Shown here: positions 1-6,915 of the stretch, piece after piece
How the letters are laid out: each line of letters opens with the position of its first letter
Position numbering within the stretch: position 1 is the first letter of the stretch
Assembly (NCBI GenBank): GCA_903643055.1
Contig: CAHJWV010000020.1
Coordinates: 1 to 8,167 of the forward strand
Direction of reading: 5' to 3'
Length of the DNA: 8,167 bases
Source of the DNA: Burkholderiales bacterium
GTDB taxonomy: Bacteria > Pseudomonadota > Gammaproteobacteria > Burkholderiales > Burkholderiaceae
Position numbers and translations under genes: made by a program
The notes under the pieces: model-generated
Told to the model about the DNA's origin: nothing
The model's database searches: none
Seen by the model: the letters and a program-made list of their open reading frames with translations, nothing else

Positions 1-513
1 ACCGCGCTCGGTGTTCGGCTTGGCGGGCAGCTCGCCCTGGGCAGCAATCAGGCGCGCAGCCGTCACCGAACCGACCGACCAGGGCTGGCCGTTGACGATC
101 TGCTGCGCACCTGTGCGCAGCTCGGTGGACACGGGCGGCGGGCCGTCCAGCGGCACATCGAAAGCGATCACGTAGCGGCCGTTGTCTTCGCTCAGCCAGC
201 CACTGCGGCCGCTGTCGAACAACGCATGCCATTCGTTCCAGGTGCCGTCTTTGTAGCGGTACTGCAGGCGGCCGATCAGCGTGAACGCGGCGCCCTGGTA
301 TTTGCCACCAGCGCCCAGTTGCAGCGGCGTGTGGTCATCGAACAGATCGGCGCTTTCGCCGATCTTGCGCAGCGCATCGCCCTCGCGAACGATCGTGCTG
401 TGGCAAAAGCTGCATACCGCAAACGCCGATGCGGCCGAGCGAAATTCCACCGGCGCGCCGCAGTTGGGGCACGCGGCACGGTAGGCGCGTTGTGGGCTGG
501 TGTCGGTGGCCAA
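1..513 (-). CDS. DUF4178 domain protein with zinc ribbon, partial (3' end outside window)
   Basis: The visible 171 codons are open to the left edge. Near the N-terminus they show two paired-cysteine knuckles, CPNC and CSFC, which look like a zinc ribbon. After these comes a sequence with QLGAGGKYQGAAFTLIGRLQ, then YRYKDGTWNEWHALF and WLSEDNGRYVIAFD, which I recognise as the DUF4178 fold. The only start codon after the in-frame upstream stop is TTG at 513, giving a start LATDTSPQRAYRAACPNCGA; no good Shine-Dalgarno precedes it. The gene follows the SPFH gene by 77 bases on the same strand, and this pairing recurs in related bacteria, so they are probably co-transcribed. The molecular function is unknown. 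The family call is recalled, not searched. A longer unrelated minus-frame reading over 276-572 is a shadow. Confidence 0.8.
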   Translation of the reverse strand, partial: MATDTSPQRAYRAACPNCGAPVEFRSAASAFAVCSFCHSTIVREGDALRKIGESADLFDDHTPLQLGAGGKYQGAAFTLIGRLQYRYKDGTWNEWHALFDSGRSGWLSEDNGRYVIAFDVPLDGPPPVSTELRTGAQQIVNGQPWSVGSVTAARLIAAQGELPAKPNTERG

Positions 514-590
514 GTTCGGCGCCGCGAAGGCGTCAGCGGGTCAAGGCGCGTGCCGGCGCGAGCCACCGGCACACAAGGTCGGGCAAAAGC

Positions 591-1628
591 TCAGACGAGC
601 TTCTTCAGCAGTTCGACCTTTTTGGCGTCGAACTCTTCCTGCGTCAGGATGCCCTTGGCTTTGAGGTCGCCCAGCTTCTCGAGCGTTGCCATCACGTCAT
701 CGGGCCGAATGATTGCGGCTGCGCTCGCTGCGGCCGGCGCCGCCGGTTGCGCATGCAGGCCTTGCGACAACTGCTGCGCCATCACCTGGCCTAACGCGAC
801 GCCTGCACCCAGGCCCATCGCATCGCCCGCCACACCGCCGCCTTGCCCCGAGTTTTCGGCAAACTTCGGAATCGATTGCGCCGTCTGGTACTGCATGAAC
901 TTGCCCATGTCGCTACCGACCATGCCCATGCCGATCTTCTGGTCGAGGATCTTTTGCAGCTCTTCGGGCAGCGAGACGTTTTGCAAGGTCACGCTTTCAA
1001 GCTTCAAGCCGATCTTCTCGAAGGCCGGTGCCGTCGCCGCTTGCAACGCCTTTGCGAACTCGACCTGATTGGCGGCGAGATCAAGGAAGGCCACGCCGCT
1101 GCCGGCCACCGCATCGGAGATGTGCTGCAGCATCAGCGCGCGCAACTGCCCGTCAAGTTCGGCGGCGGTATAGACATCACGCGTGCCGGAGATCTCGGTG
1201 TGGAAGAGCTTGGGGTCGGCGACGCGATAGCTGTAGTTGCCGAATGCGCGCAGGCGCACGGCGCCGAAGTCTTTGTCGCGGATCGTCACCGGCTGGGTGG
1301 TGCCCCAGCGCTGGTCGATCTGCTGGCGCGTGCTGAAGAAGTACACGTCGCTTTTGAACGGGCTCTGGAACAGCTTGTCCCAGTTCTTCAGGTAGGTCAG
1401 CACCGGCAGGGTCTGGGTCGTCAGCTTGTACATGCCCGGCCCGAACACATCGGCCACCTTGCCTTCGTTGACGAACACGGCCATCTGCGACTCGCGCACT
1501 GTCAGCGAGCCGCCATACTGGATTTCGTTGCCGGACATGGGGTAACGCCATCCCAGCACGCCGTCACCGGGCTCGGTCCATTCCAGTACGTCAATGAACT
1601 GTTTCTTGATGAAATCCATCAGGCCCAT
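591..1628 (-). CDS. SPFH domain-containing protein with C-terminal SHOCT motif (YdjI/virion-core-like)
   Basis: A 345-residue protein. Residues about 1-230 form the SPFH (band 7)-like part, with the early block WTEPGDGVLGWRYP (17-30), then MAVFVNEGKVADVFGPGMYKL (a typical SPFH opening) and the end LKLESVTLQNVSLPEELQKI. Residues 233-300 are rich in Gly, Ala, Met and Gln, a low-complexity linker. Residues 313-345 (LEKLGDLKAKGILTQEEFDA and following KK/LLKKL) match the SHOCT motif, a short oligomerisation helix pair. I chose ATG at 1628 because GGGAG lies 7 bases upstream; the frame is open up to 2072 but that extension is antisense-like filler over epsI. Family members are thought to act as membrane-associated scaffolds, but there is no predicted transmembrane segment here. 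The DUF4178 gene follows directly, suggesting a two-gene unit. The exact role is unknown. Confidence 0.9.
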   Translation of the reverse strand: MGLMDFIKKQFIDVLEWTEPGDGVLGWRYPMSGNEIQYGGSLTVRESQMAVFVNEGKVADVFGPGMYKLTTQTLPVLTYLKNWDKLFQSPFKSDVYFFSTRQQIDQRWGTTQPVTIRDKDFGAVRLRAFGNYSYRVADPKLFHTEISGTRDVYTAAELDGQLRALMLQHISDAVAGSGVAFLDLAANQVEFAKALQAATAPAFEKIGLKLESVTLQNVSLPEELQKILDQKIGMGMVGSDMGKFMQYQTAQSIPKFAENSGQGGGVAGDAMGLGAGVALGQVMAQQLSQGLHAQPAAPAAASAAAIIRPDDVMATLEKLGDLKAKGILTQEEFDAKKVELLKKLV

Positions 1629-1717
1629 GGCAATCTCCCGTGACAGGTTGAAGATGATAGAGGGAGTTGGATCGCGCAGCGCCTGGTGGCGACGGCGATC
1701 TTTGATCGATGGCCCAC

Positions 1718-2419
1718 TCAGCCCTTGACGAGAGGCAAGCCTGCGATGCGCACCCGCTGATCGGGTGGCATCGCCTTCACCAGCACATCGGCGAATTCGG
1801 CATGCAGGGCCCAAGCGCGCTGAACGTCGTCGTCGATCGACGAAACGCGGATCAGCATGCCGTCGAGAATCTTGCCGCGTACACCAAACGTCAGCTGCCG
1901 CCATTGAAAGGTGCGGCCGTCGTTTTCGACCACGTCGTCGCCGAGCACCGTCCAGTAGGTGATCGGCTCCGAGCGGCCCGGCTTCTCGGCGTGCAGCAAG
2001 GTCACCGGGATCGAACGCTGTGCCAGTGCCAGCTGAGTGCGTTGCAGTGCGTCGATCTTGAAACCGGCCCATGGATAGCAGCCTTCCGGGCGATGTACCT
2101 GAAGCCGCATTGATTGCTCTGCGCCATAGACCGCCGACAGCATCACCCGCCTTCCTCCGGGGCCGACATAAACACGCTCCAGCACTTGGTCATAGATGCC
2201 GTAGAGCTTGCCCTTCTCGTTCTCCGGCCGCACGAACGCCACGGCGCGCTGATCGACATGCCATTCACCGGCCGACAGCGGGAACAAAGTCTCCAGCTTG
2301 ATCGGCGGGCGCTCATCCGCAAGGCGTTGAGTGGGCTTGGCGGCCCAGGCGATGGCCGCGGATGCGGCCATCGCGCTGCTGAGAAACAGCGCACGCCTGC
2401 GGGACACCTTGGCCGTCAT
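1718..2419 (-). CDS. epsI: Exosortase B-associated protein EpsI (DUF3485)
   Basis: A 233-residue exported or membrane-anchored protein. The N-terminus has an Arg-rich stretch and a hydrophobic segment (SRRRALFLSSAMAASAAIAW, 6-25), usable as a signal anchor and loosely twin-arginine-like, although the residue pattern is not a full Tat motif. The EpsI family core is visible: GIYDQVLERVYVG, then VYGAEQSMRLQVHRPEGCYP with Cys114-Tyr115, then ITYWTVLGDDVV and the ending LHAEFADVLVKAMPPDQRVR. EpsI proteins accompany exosortases, either as a separate gene as here or fused to the exosortase C-terminus; their exact activity is unclear. I prefer ATG at 2419 over GTG at 2428: it overlaps the xrtB stop as ATGA, and AAGGTGG lies 5 bases upstream. 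That overlap implies translational coupling to xrtB. Confidence 0.9.
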   Translation of the reverse strand: MTAKVSRRRALFLSSAMAASAAIAWAAKPTQRLADERPPIKLETLFPLSAGEWHVDQRAVAFVRPENEKGKLYGIYDQVLERVYVGPGGRRVMLSAVYGAEQSMRLQVHRPEGCYPWAGFKIDALQRTQLALAQRSIPVTLLHAEKPGRSEPITYWTVLGDDVVENDGRTFQWRQLTFGVRGKILDGMLIRVSSIDDDVQRAWALHAEFADVLVKAMPPDQRVRIAGLPLVKG

Positions 2420-3318
2420 CGTGCCCACCTTGGCGGCAGCGCCATGCCGATCAAACGGTCGACGCTCATGATGAAGGTCAGTGCCACGGCGAACAACACG
2501 AGGCCGGCAAAGCCATGCACAAAACCTTGGCCCGCTTCGTCACCGAAGTGATAGGTGACGAGCACCAGAATCATCACCCGGACGATGTTGGCGCAGAACG
2601 AGACCGGCACGACCAGGATGGCGAGCAAGGCGCTGCGAACTGCCGATTGATAAGCCATCAGATTCGCATACAGCAGGCCCAAGGCTTCCAGTGTGAACAT
2701 GGTCTGCAGGCCGGCACAGGCGTCTGCGACCAGAAGCTGGTACTGCCCGATGGTGATCACCACGCCCGATCGGCCGATGGGGTAGCCCAAGGCGGCCAAT
2801 CCGGTAGTTGCAACCGCCGAGACGCCCATCTTCATCGGCCCGGTGATCGCCAGGACGACGGTTCGGGGCAATGGAATCAGGAAGCACAGAAAGAACAATG
2901 CGAACCAGATCGTCCGCACGCCGGCCCAGCCCTTGAAGCTGAGCAGCACCGCGGAAAACACGAACAGTTGGGAGGCCAGTTCGAAACGCATCCATTGCTG
3001 TGATCGGCCGAAGATGTAAAAAATCAGGCCGATGGTCAGCATGACCGCGGCTGATCGAGGTGCTGCGCCCGAGGAGGGCAATTTCTGCAAGGCTTCGCGC
3101 TTGCGCAAAGCCAGCCAGAGGCACACCGCCAGGATCAAAGGCTCATGCCCTTCGGTGTCAGGCGCCCAGAGACCGAACAGGAAATCCCAGTAGGTCGGTA
3201 CATAAAGCAGCAGCAGCCCGCCCAAAACGACGAGCAAACTGAATGCATCCGTGCCCGCGGTCAGGCGACTCCACCATTCCGGTAATCGAATCCATACGTG
3301 CTGAGAACGCTCAGTCAT
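2416..3318 (-). CDS. xrtB: Exosortase B (PEP-CTERM sorting transpeptidase-like protease)
   Basis: A 300-residue polytopic membrane protein with about eight hydrophobic segments. The three exosortase active-site motifs are present in order: Cys201 in VADACAGLQTM, Arg247 in FCANIVRVMI, and His268 in GFVHGFAG. The N-terminal block YVPTYWDFLFGLWAPDTEGHEP with the acidic GHEP patch, and the loop FGRSQQWMRFELASQL, are what I recall for type B exosortases. It would cleave PEP-CTERM tails at the inner membrane, probably passing substrates to the cell surface. The ATG at 3318 has AAGG 7 bases upstream. It overlaps epsI by an ATGA junction. A PEP-CTERM protein gene lies just upstream on the same strand, separated by a terminator and a spacer of about 210 bases, so xrtB likely has its own promoter there, which I could not pick out with confidence. 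Confidence 0.95.
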   Translation of the reverse strand: MTERSQHVWIRLPEWWSRLTAGTDAFSLLVVLGGLLLLYVPTYWDFLFGLWAPDTEGHEPLILAVCLWLALRKREALQKLPSSGAAPRSAAVMLTIGLIFYIFGRSQQWMRFELASQLFVFSAVLLSFKGWAGVRTIWFALFFLCFLIPLPRTVVLAITGPMKMGVSAVATTGLAALGYPIGRSGVVITIGQYQLLVADACAGLQTMFTLEALGLLYANLMAYQSAVRSALLAILVVPVSFCANIVRVMILVLVTYHFGDEAGQGFVHGFAGLVLFAVALTFIMSVDRLIGMALPPRWAR

Positions 3319-3531
3319 CGCAAACCTTGTTTCAAGAAGCTCAGTTGTCGGGCCTGTATTAAACGCTGACTCCAGGGGCGGCCTTGGAAAACATCGCAGG
3401 TCTTGTGCGGCGCACGTGCCATGACCGCGAGCCGCGGCGCACCCAAAGTGAAGCGTGGCGTGGGCCGCCGGCCAGGCGCGTCATCATTCGCCACGGCGGT
3501 GACGCTTCTGCACGGAAGAACTGGAAGCAAC
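3319..3531. other. Spacer upstream of xrtB, no gene supported
   Basis: This stretch between the xrtB start and the terminator of the PEP-CTERM gene must hold the xrtB promoter if xrtB is transcribed independently. A TTTAAT box about 45 bases upstream of the xrtB start, preceded by TTCCAA, is the best sigma-70-like candidate, but the match is weak. No sigma-54 GG-N10-GC pattern was found by eye. A 72-codon minus-strand reading (3315-3533) ends with an ATGA overlap onto xrtB, but its Arg/Pro-rich content has no recognisable features and it begins inside the terminator stem, so I do not call it a gene. Confidence 0.4.
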
Positions 3532-3557
3532 AAAAAAGCGAGCTTTCAGCTCGCTTT
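3532..3557 (-). terminator. Intrinsic (rho-independent) terminator of the PEP-CTERM gene
   Basis: Read on the minus strand this is a perfect 10-bp stem AAAGCGAGCT / AGCTCGCTTT with a 3-base GAA loop, followed by a run of T (TTTTTT, then G, TT). It sits about 38 bases past the stop codon of the PEP-CTERM gene and before xrtB, so it should end transcription of that gene and make it monocistronic. On the plus strand the stem ends in only three T, so it is directional toward minus. Confidence 0.9.
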
Positions 3558-3595
3558 CGTTGGGGCATCTGCAGCCGCCACAAGGGCGATGGCGT

Positions 3596-4123
3596 TCAGC
3601 TTTTTTTCCGACGGCTCGCAACCCAGCCGACGGTGGCCAAGCCCATGGCCAACATCGCATAGGTTTCGGGTTCGGGCACGGGTGCGGCAATTGCCGACGG
3701 GATGGTCGAGAACAAGCCGATGTAGCCCACCGAACCGCCGCCGAACAAGCCGCCGTTCTTGCCGGTCACATCACCCGCAACCAGCAGTTGGTACGAGCCG
3801 GACAGCAGGTTGCTGAAGCTGAACGAGTCGGGCGTTAGATCGAGCAAGGACACACCATTGCCGATCAGCGAGAGCGACGTGATGTCGATGTCGCGCATGT
3901 AGGAGCCGTCAAGCGTCAGCGTGAAGCCGAAGGCGTCGGCGGCGTTGTTCAACGAAAAGTTATAGCAATCGTTGAAGTGCTGGACCGAACCGAAATCATT
4001 GGAAAGGCTGGCCAAAGAAGGCGGGCCCAATGTGCCGAGGCTGAATGTCTCGGTGCACTGCGCCGCCATGGCGGGACCGACGACAACCAAGGCCAACATG
4101 GCGGCCAGCGATTTCAGTTTCAT
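3596..4123 (-). CDS. PEP-CTERM sorting-domain protein, FxDxF-like family
   Basis: A 175-residue secreted protein. Residues 1-20 (MKLKSLAAMLALVVVGPAMA) are a classic signal peptide with a likely AMA cleavage. The tail is a complete PEP-CTERM sorting signal: VPEPETYAMLAMG from 149, a short hydrophobic helix to about 169, and the basic end RRKKS. The middle is Ser/Gly/Leu-rich beta-type sequence with the block VQHFNDCYNFSLN (48-60), resembling the FxDxF motif of a PEP-CTERM subfamily, though with Tyr for the last Phe. Two cysteines remain in the mature part (C23, C53) and could form a disulfide. ATG at 4123 has AGGAG 6 bases upstream; the frame extends to 4222 but without a signal sequence at its N-terminus. 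It is the obvious local substrate of XrtB. Its biological role (surface or matrix component) is inferred from the family. Confidence 0.92.
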   Translation of the reverse strand: MKLKSLAAMLALVVVGPAMAAQCTETFSLGTLGPPSLASLSNDFGSVQHFNDCYNFSLNNAADAFGFTLTLDGSYMRDIDITSLSLIGNGVSLLDLTPDSFSFSNLLSGSYQLLVAGDVTGKNGGLFGGGSVGYIGLFSTIPSAIAAPVPEPETYAMLAMGLATVGWVASRRKKS

Positions 4124-4309
4124 GGAAGCTCCTACCTGTCTATCGATTGACGGGGTGTCAACGCTGGAGGCACTTTGCCACGCAGCAATTGGCGCGTCGC
4201 GGCTGTCGCCCCCCTGTAACACGGGGTCGCGATACGCATTCCTACCCCCTCATTTCGGTGTTTTGTCAAACTGCGCAGCGTCATGCAGCGTGAATGGCAA
4301 CACGCAAGA

Positions 4310-4322
4310 GCAGGTAACCTGC
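4310..4322. promoter_or_regulatory. 13-base perfect dyad upstream of the UbiH-like gene, possible operator
   Basis: GCAGGTAACCTGC is a perfect palindrome (6+1+6) 29 bases before the ATG of the FAD hydroxylase, in the divergent spacer shared with the PEP-CTERM gene. Another short palindrome, CTGCGCAG, lies at 4271-4278, and TTGTCA at 4264 could be part of a -35 box. The position fits an operator, but no regulator is known for it and short dyads occur by chance. Confidence 0.25.
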
Positions 4323-4351
4323 AGGTCGACGTTTTTAAAGACTCGCATTCG

Positions 4352-5572
4352 ATGACCGTTTTAACGACTCCGCAAAACCTCGCTGTGATCGGCGCCGGCC
4401 CAGCAGGGCTGGCTTTGGCGCTTCACGCAGCCCACCTGCTGCCGACGGCCCGCATCAGCCTTTTTGACAGCCGGGCGATCGACAAAGACGTTTCGGACGA
4501 TCCCCGCGTGTTGGCGCTCTCGCTGGGCAGCGTGCAGTTTTTGCAACGGCTGGGCGGCTGGAATGCGGCGGCGGCGCAGGAGATTTTGGAAGTTCATGTT
4601 TCTCAGCAGCCACCGTCGCTGAGTTCCTTGCTCTCATCGTGGCTGCCGGAGCCTGAGGTGCGAATCTCCGCCGCCGAAGAAGGTGTGGCAATGCTGGGCG
4701 CCGTGCTGAGCTACGGGGCGATCGTCGCGCCATTGCAGCAAGCCTGGCTTCATTCATGCGCGCAGTCGCCACACCGGTTGACCACCCGTTTTGGCGCGCC
4801 GGTGACGGGGCTTAAATCGGTGACGAACGGCGTCGAAGTGGATGCTGGCATTACCGACACATTTGATCTGGCCGTGGTCGCCGAAGGCGGTGTGTTCAAG
4901 GCCGATGCCGCGGGCGCCGATCTGAAGGGCGAGGGCGGCGTTTTCCGGCATGACTATCACCAGGCCGCCTGGGTGGGCACCGTCGATCTGGCCGGCAGTC
5001 CGATCGGTGTCGCGCATGAGCGTTTCACGCGGCATGGGCCGGTGGCCTTGCTGCCGCTCAAAGACCGGCGTGCGGCCTTGGTGTGGTGTGTGGAACGTGC
5101 CGAAGATCCTGTGGCAGAGCTCAGCACCGAGCAGCGGCTGGCGGTGCTGAACACAATTTTCCCGCCGACCGTGGGCCGCATCACCGGGCTGTCGGAGTTG
5201 AAGCGCTTCGATCTGGGGCTGACGGCTGAACGCAGCCTGATTCGGGGCCGGGTCGTGCGCATCGGCAATGCCGCGCAGACGCTGCATCCGGTGGCGGGCC
5301 AGGGCTTGAACCTCGGGCTGCGGGATGCCTTCGATCTGGTTCAGACCTTGTCTCAGACCGGTTCAAGCATCGATCGTGCTTTGCGCCGGTTGGAGTGGCA
5401 GCGTGGGCCCGATCGCTGGGCGATGATTGCCGCGACCGACTTTCTGGCCCGCAGCTTCACCTGGAAGCTGCCTGGCGCCGGAACCGCCCGCGGTCTGGGA
5501 ATGGCGGCACTTCAATCGCTCAAGCCGGTCAAGTCGCTGCTGGCGCGGCAGATGATGTACGGCTCGCGCTGA
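4352..5572 (+). CDS. ubiH: UbiH-like FAD-dependent ubiquinone-biosynthesis hydroxylase
   Basis: A 406-residue flavoprotein monooxygenase of the UbiH/UbiF/COQ6 family, which hydroxylates the aromatic ring of the polyprenylated ubiquinone precursor using NAD(P)H and O2. Seen: the FAD-binding GAGPAG at 14-19 after a beta strand (LAVI); RVLALS at 52-57, the family's RALALS block; the FTRHGPVALLPL segment at 225-236; and GNAAQTLHPVAGQGLN at 305-320, followed by LGLRD. The GN rather than GD in that last motif is the form in E. coli UbiH and differs from UbiF and UbiI. The middle motif usually reading ADG is AEGG (177-180) here. ATG 4352 places the Rossmann strand at the usual distance from the start; the frame is open to 4283 but the extra residues look unstructured. 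The ribosome site is weak. It is convergent with the ROK gene, 18 bases apart. The exact ring position is not provable from sequence alone. Confidence 0.85.
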   Translation: MTVLTTPQNLAVIGAGPAGLALALHAAHLLPTARISLFDSRAIDKDVSDDPRVLALSLGSVQFLQRLGGWNAAAAQEILEVHVSQQPPSLSSLLSSWLPEPEVRISAAEEGVAMLGAVLSYGAIVAPLQQAWLHSCAQSPHRLTTRFGAPVTGLKSVTNGVEVDAGITDTFDLAVVAEGGVFKADAAGADLKGEGGVFRHDYHQAAWVGTVDLAGSPIGVAHERFTRHGPVALLPLKDRRAALVWCVERAEDPVAELSTEQRLAVLNTIFPPTVGRITGLSELKRFDLGLTAERSLIRGRVVRIGNAAQTLHPVAGQGLNLGLRDAFDLVQTLSQTGSSIDRALRRLEWQRGPDRWAMIAATDFLARSFTWKLPGAGTARGLGMAALQSLKPVKSLLARQMMYGSR

Positions 5573-5590
5573 GCTTTTGCAGTCAACGCG

Positions 5591-6808
5591 TCAGGCTTCG
5601 AGCTTGAGGAACAGGTCGCGGTCCGGGGCGAAGTTCGCGTAAAGCGGCAGCAACGCGCCGCCTAGCGCCCGGGCCTCGGCACCGATGGTGCCCGGCCAGA
5701 CCGGCGGACGGTCCACGCCTTCCCAGTTATGTCGATGGAGGGCGGTCTCCAGCTCGCTCAGCAGGGCATCCAGCAAAGCGCGCCCGAAGGCGCCGTCGAC
5801 GATCACGGCGTCGAGGTCGAGCAGGCACGCTGCGCTGTTGATGGCCATCGCCATCGCGGCGGCGGAGGCCTTCAGCCATTCCTCGGTGTGCCTGGCCCAC
5901 GGTGGTTGCAGCGCGCGATCGTCGAGTGCTGCGTCGGGGTCGAGCTTCGCATCGACATAACGCGCTTCCAGCATGAACAGTGACGCCACGCCAAGCAATT
6001 GCTCCGGCAGGCCCGGGTGTTGCGCCGGTGCGGCCGTCAGCGGCAGCGAGCCGATCGCCCCGGCATTGCCCGTGCGCCCGGCATGCAGATGGCTGTCGAT
6101 CACCAGCCCGCCGCCGATGAAGGTGCCGACGAACACGTAGAGATAGCTGCGAACGCTGCGGCCGCGGCCGACGACCAGTTCGGCCACGCACGCGGCCGCC
6201 GTGTCTTTGACGAACATCACCGGCACGTCTACGTTCATCGCTGCGATGCTTGCTCGGATGTCGATCTCGGCCCATTTGCCGGCGATGGCCGCCGCCGGGC
6301 CGAGCAGTTTTTGCCAGCCGCCCAAGGAAAAAGGCGCCGACACGCCGATGCCATGCAGCGCTTGTGCGCCTGCCGGGCCGATGGCGCGCGTCAGCTGTGC
6401 CAGCCGCGCGCTGATCTCGCCAAACAGCGCATCGGGATCGGGGAAGGCATGGCTGAGCGACAGGCGTTCGCGGGCCTGGCCGGCGAAGTCGACCAGCATC
6501 ATGTCCAGGCTGCGTCGGCCGATCTGGATACCGATCGAAAACGCGTCGTCGGGGTTCAGTGCCATTGGCACCGAGGGTTGGCCGACCTTGCCGCGCAGCG
6601 GCGCTTCCTTGCGCACCAAGCCATCGCGCTCCAGGCGGCCGATGATCAATTGCACCGTTTGCGCGGTGAGTTTCGTCAGCCGCGCGATGTCGGCCTTCGG
6701 CAAAGCGCCGTGAAGGCGAATCGCCTGCAGCACCACGCGCTCGTTGAACTGGCGCATGCCGACGTGGTTGGAGCCACGCGGCCGCAGTCGCGGATCTGCG
6801 TCGCTCAT
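5591..6808 (-). CDS. ROK-family transcriptional regulator
   Basis: A 405-residue protein. Residues about 18-70 form a winged helix-turn-helix (MRQFNERVVLQAIRLHGALP, then KADIARLTKLTAQTVQLIIG and RLERDGLVRKE), followed by the GKVGQPSVPMALNP wing typical of ROK repressors. The rest is the sugar-kinase-like ROK fold: IGIQIGRRSLDMMLVDFAG, IGVSAPF, VKDTAAACVAE (an NDxNAAA-type block), FVGTFIGGGLVID and GNAGAIGSLP. The usual zinc motif CxCGxxGC is not present; the matching stretch reads HPGLPEQLLGVASL. It also lacks the Glu and His of the normal GEIGH sugar site (Ala and Ser here). It probably represses or senses a sugar ligand for the adjacent, now broken, ABC transporter operon. ATG 6808 gives the canonical length; the frame is open up to 7066, but that part overlaps the ATPase remnant. 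The RBS is weak. Confidence 0.88.
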   Translation of the reverse strand: MSDADPRLRPRGSNHVGMRQFNERVVLQAIRLHGALPKADIARLTKLTAQTVQLIIGRLERDGLVRKEAPLRGKVGQPSVPMALNPDDAFSIGIQIGRRSLDMMLVDFAGQARERLSLSHAFPDPDALFGEISARLAQLTRAIGPAGAQALHGIGVSAPFSLGGWQKLLGPAAAIAGKWAEIDIRASIAAMNVDVPVMFVKDTAAACVAELVVGRGRSVRSYLYVFVGTFIGGGLVIDSHLHAGRTGNAGAIGSLPLTAAPAQHPGLPEQLLGVASLFMLEARYVDAKLDPDAALDDRALQPPWARHTEEWLKASAAAMAMAINSAACLLDLDAVIVDGAFGRALLDALLSELETALHRHNWEGVDRPPVWPGTIGAEARALGGALLPLYANFAPDRDLFLKLEA

Positions 6809-6834
6809 CGGCGCAGCGCCTCGGCCATCCCACC

Positions 6835-6845
6835 GGCTCTGAGCC
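6835..6845. promoter_or_regulatory. Short dyad upstream of the ROK gene, possible operator
   Basis: GGCTCTGAGCC is an 11-base perfect dyad (5+1+5) about 26 bases before the ROK start, within the 107-base spacer after the ATPase remnant. ROK repressors often bind dyads near their own genes, so this is a candidate site, but it is short and no second copy was seen. Confidence 0.2.
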
Positions 6846-6915
6846 ACCGTGTTGAGAACGGGATGAGATGGAAGCGTTGGATCATCATCAGACCGCCATG
6901 CCGTGGCCTGCCGAG

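Noticed and set aside
226..1068. Plus-strand open frame of 280 codons across the DUF4178/SPFH boundary
   Set aside because: Runs antisense through two recognised genes; Cys/Ser/Ala-rich with no family signal.
843..1643. Plus-strand open frame of 266 codons opposite the SPFH gene
   Set aside because: Exact antisense of a well-supported gene; His/Arg/Gly-rich content typical of a GC-rich shadow frame.
1629..2072. N-terminal extension of the SPFH protein into the epsI region
   Set aside because: Overlaps epsI in another frame, looks like shadow sequence, and ATG 1628 has a good ribosome site.
3315..3533. 72-codon minus-strand frame overlapping the xrtB start as ATGA
   Set aside because: Begins inside the terminator stem region, no ribosome site or family features; the overlap is likely chance.
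4143..4165. Minus-strand TTGACA upstream of the PEP-CTERM gene as a -35 box
   Set aside because: The hexamer is perfect, but the matching -10 would be CAGGTA next to the ribosome site, leaving almost no leader; not credible as the promoter.
4194..4236. Long GC-rich imperfect inverted repeat in the divergent spacer (GCGTCGCG...CGCGATACGC)
   Set aside because: Several mismatches and uneven loops; not distinguishable from chance in GC-rich DNA.
5727..6833. Second minus-strand frame of 368 codons over the ROK gene
   Set aside because: Arg/Pro-rich +1 shadow of the ROK coding frame.
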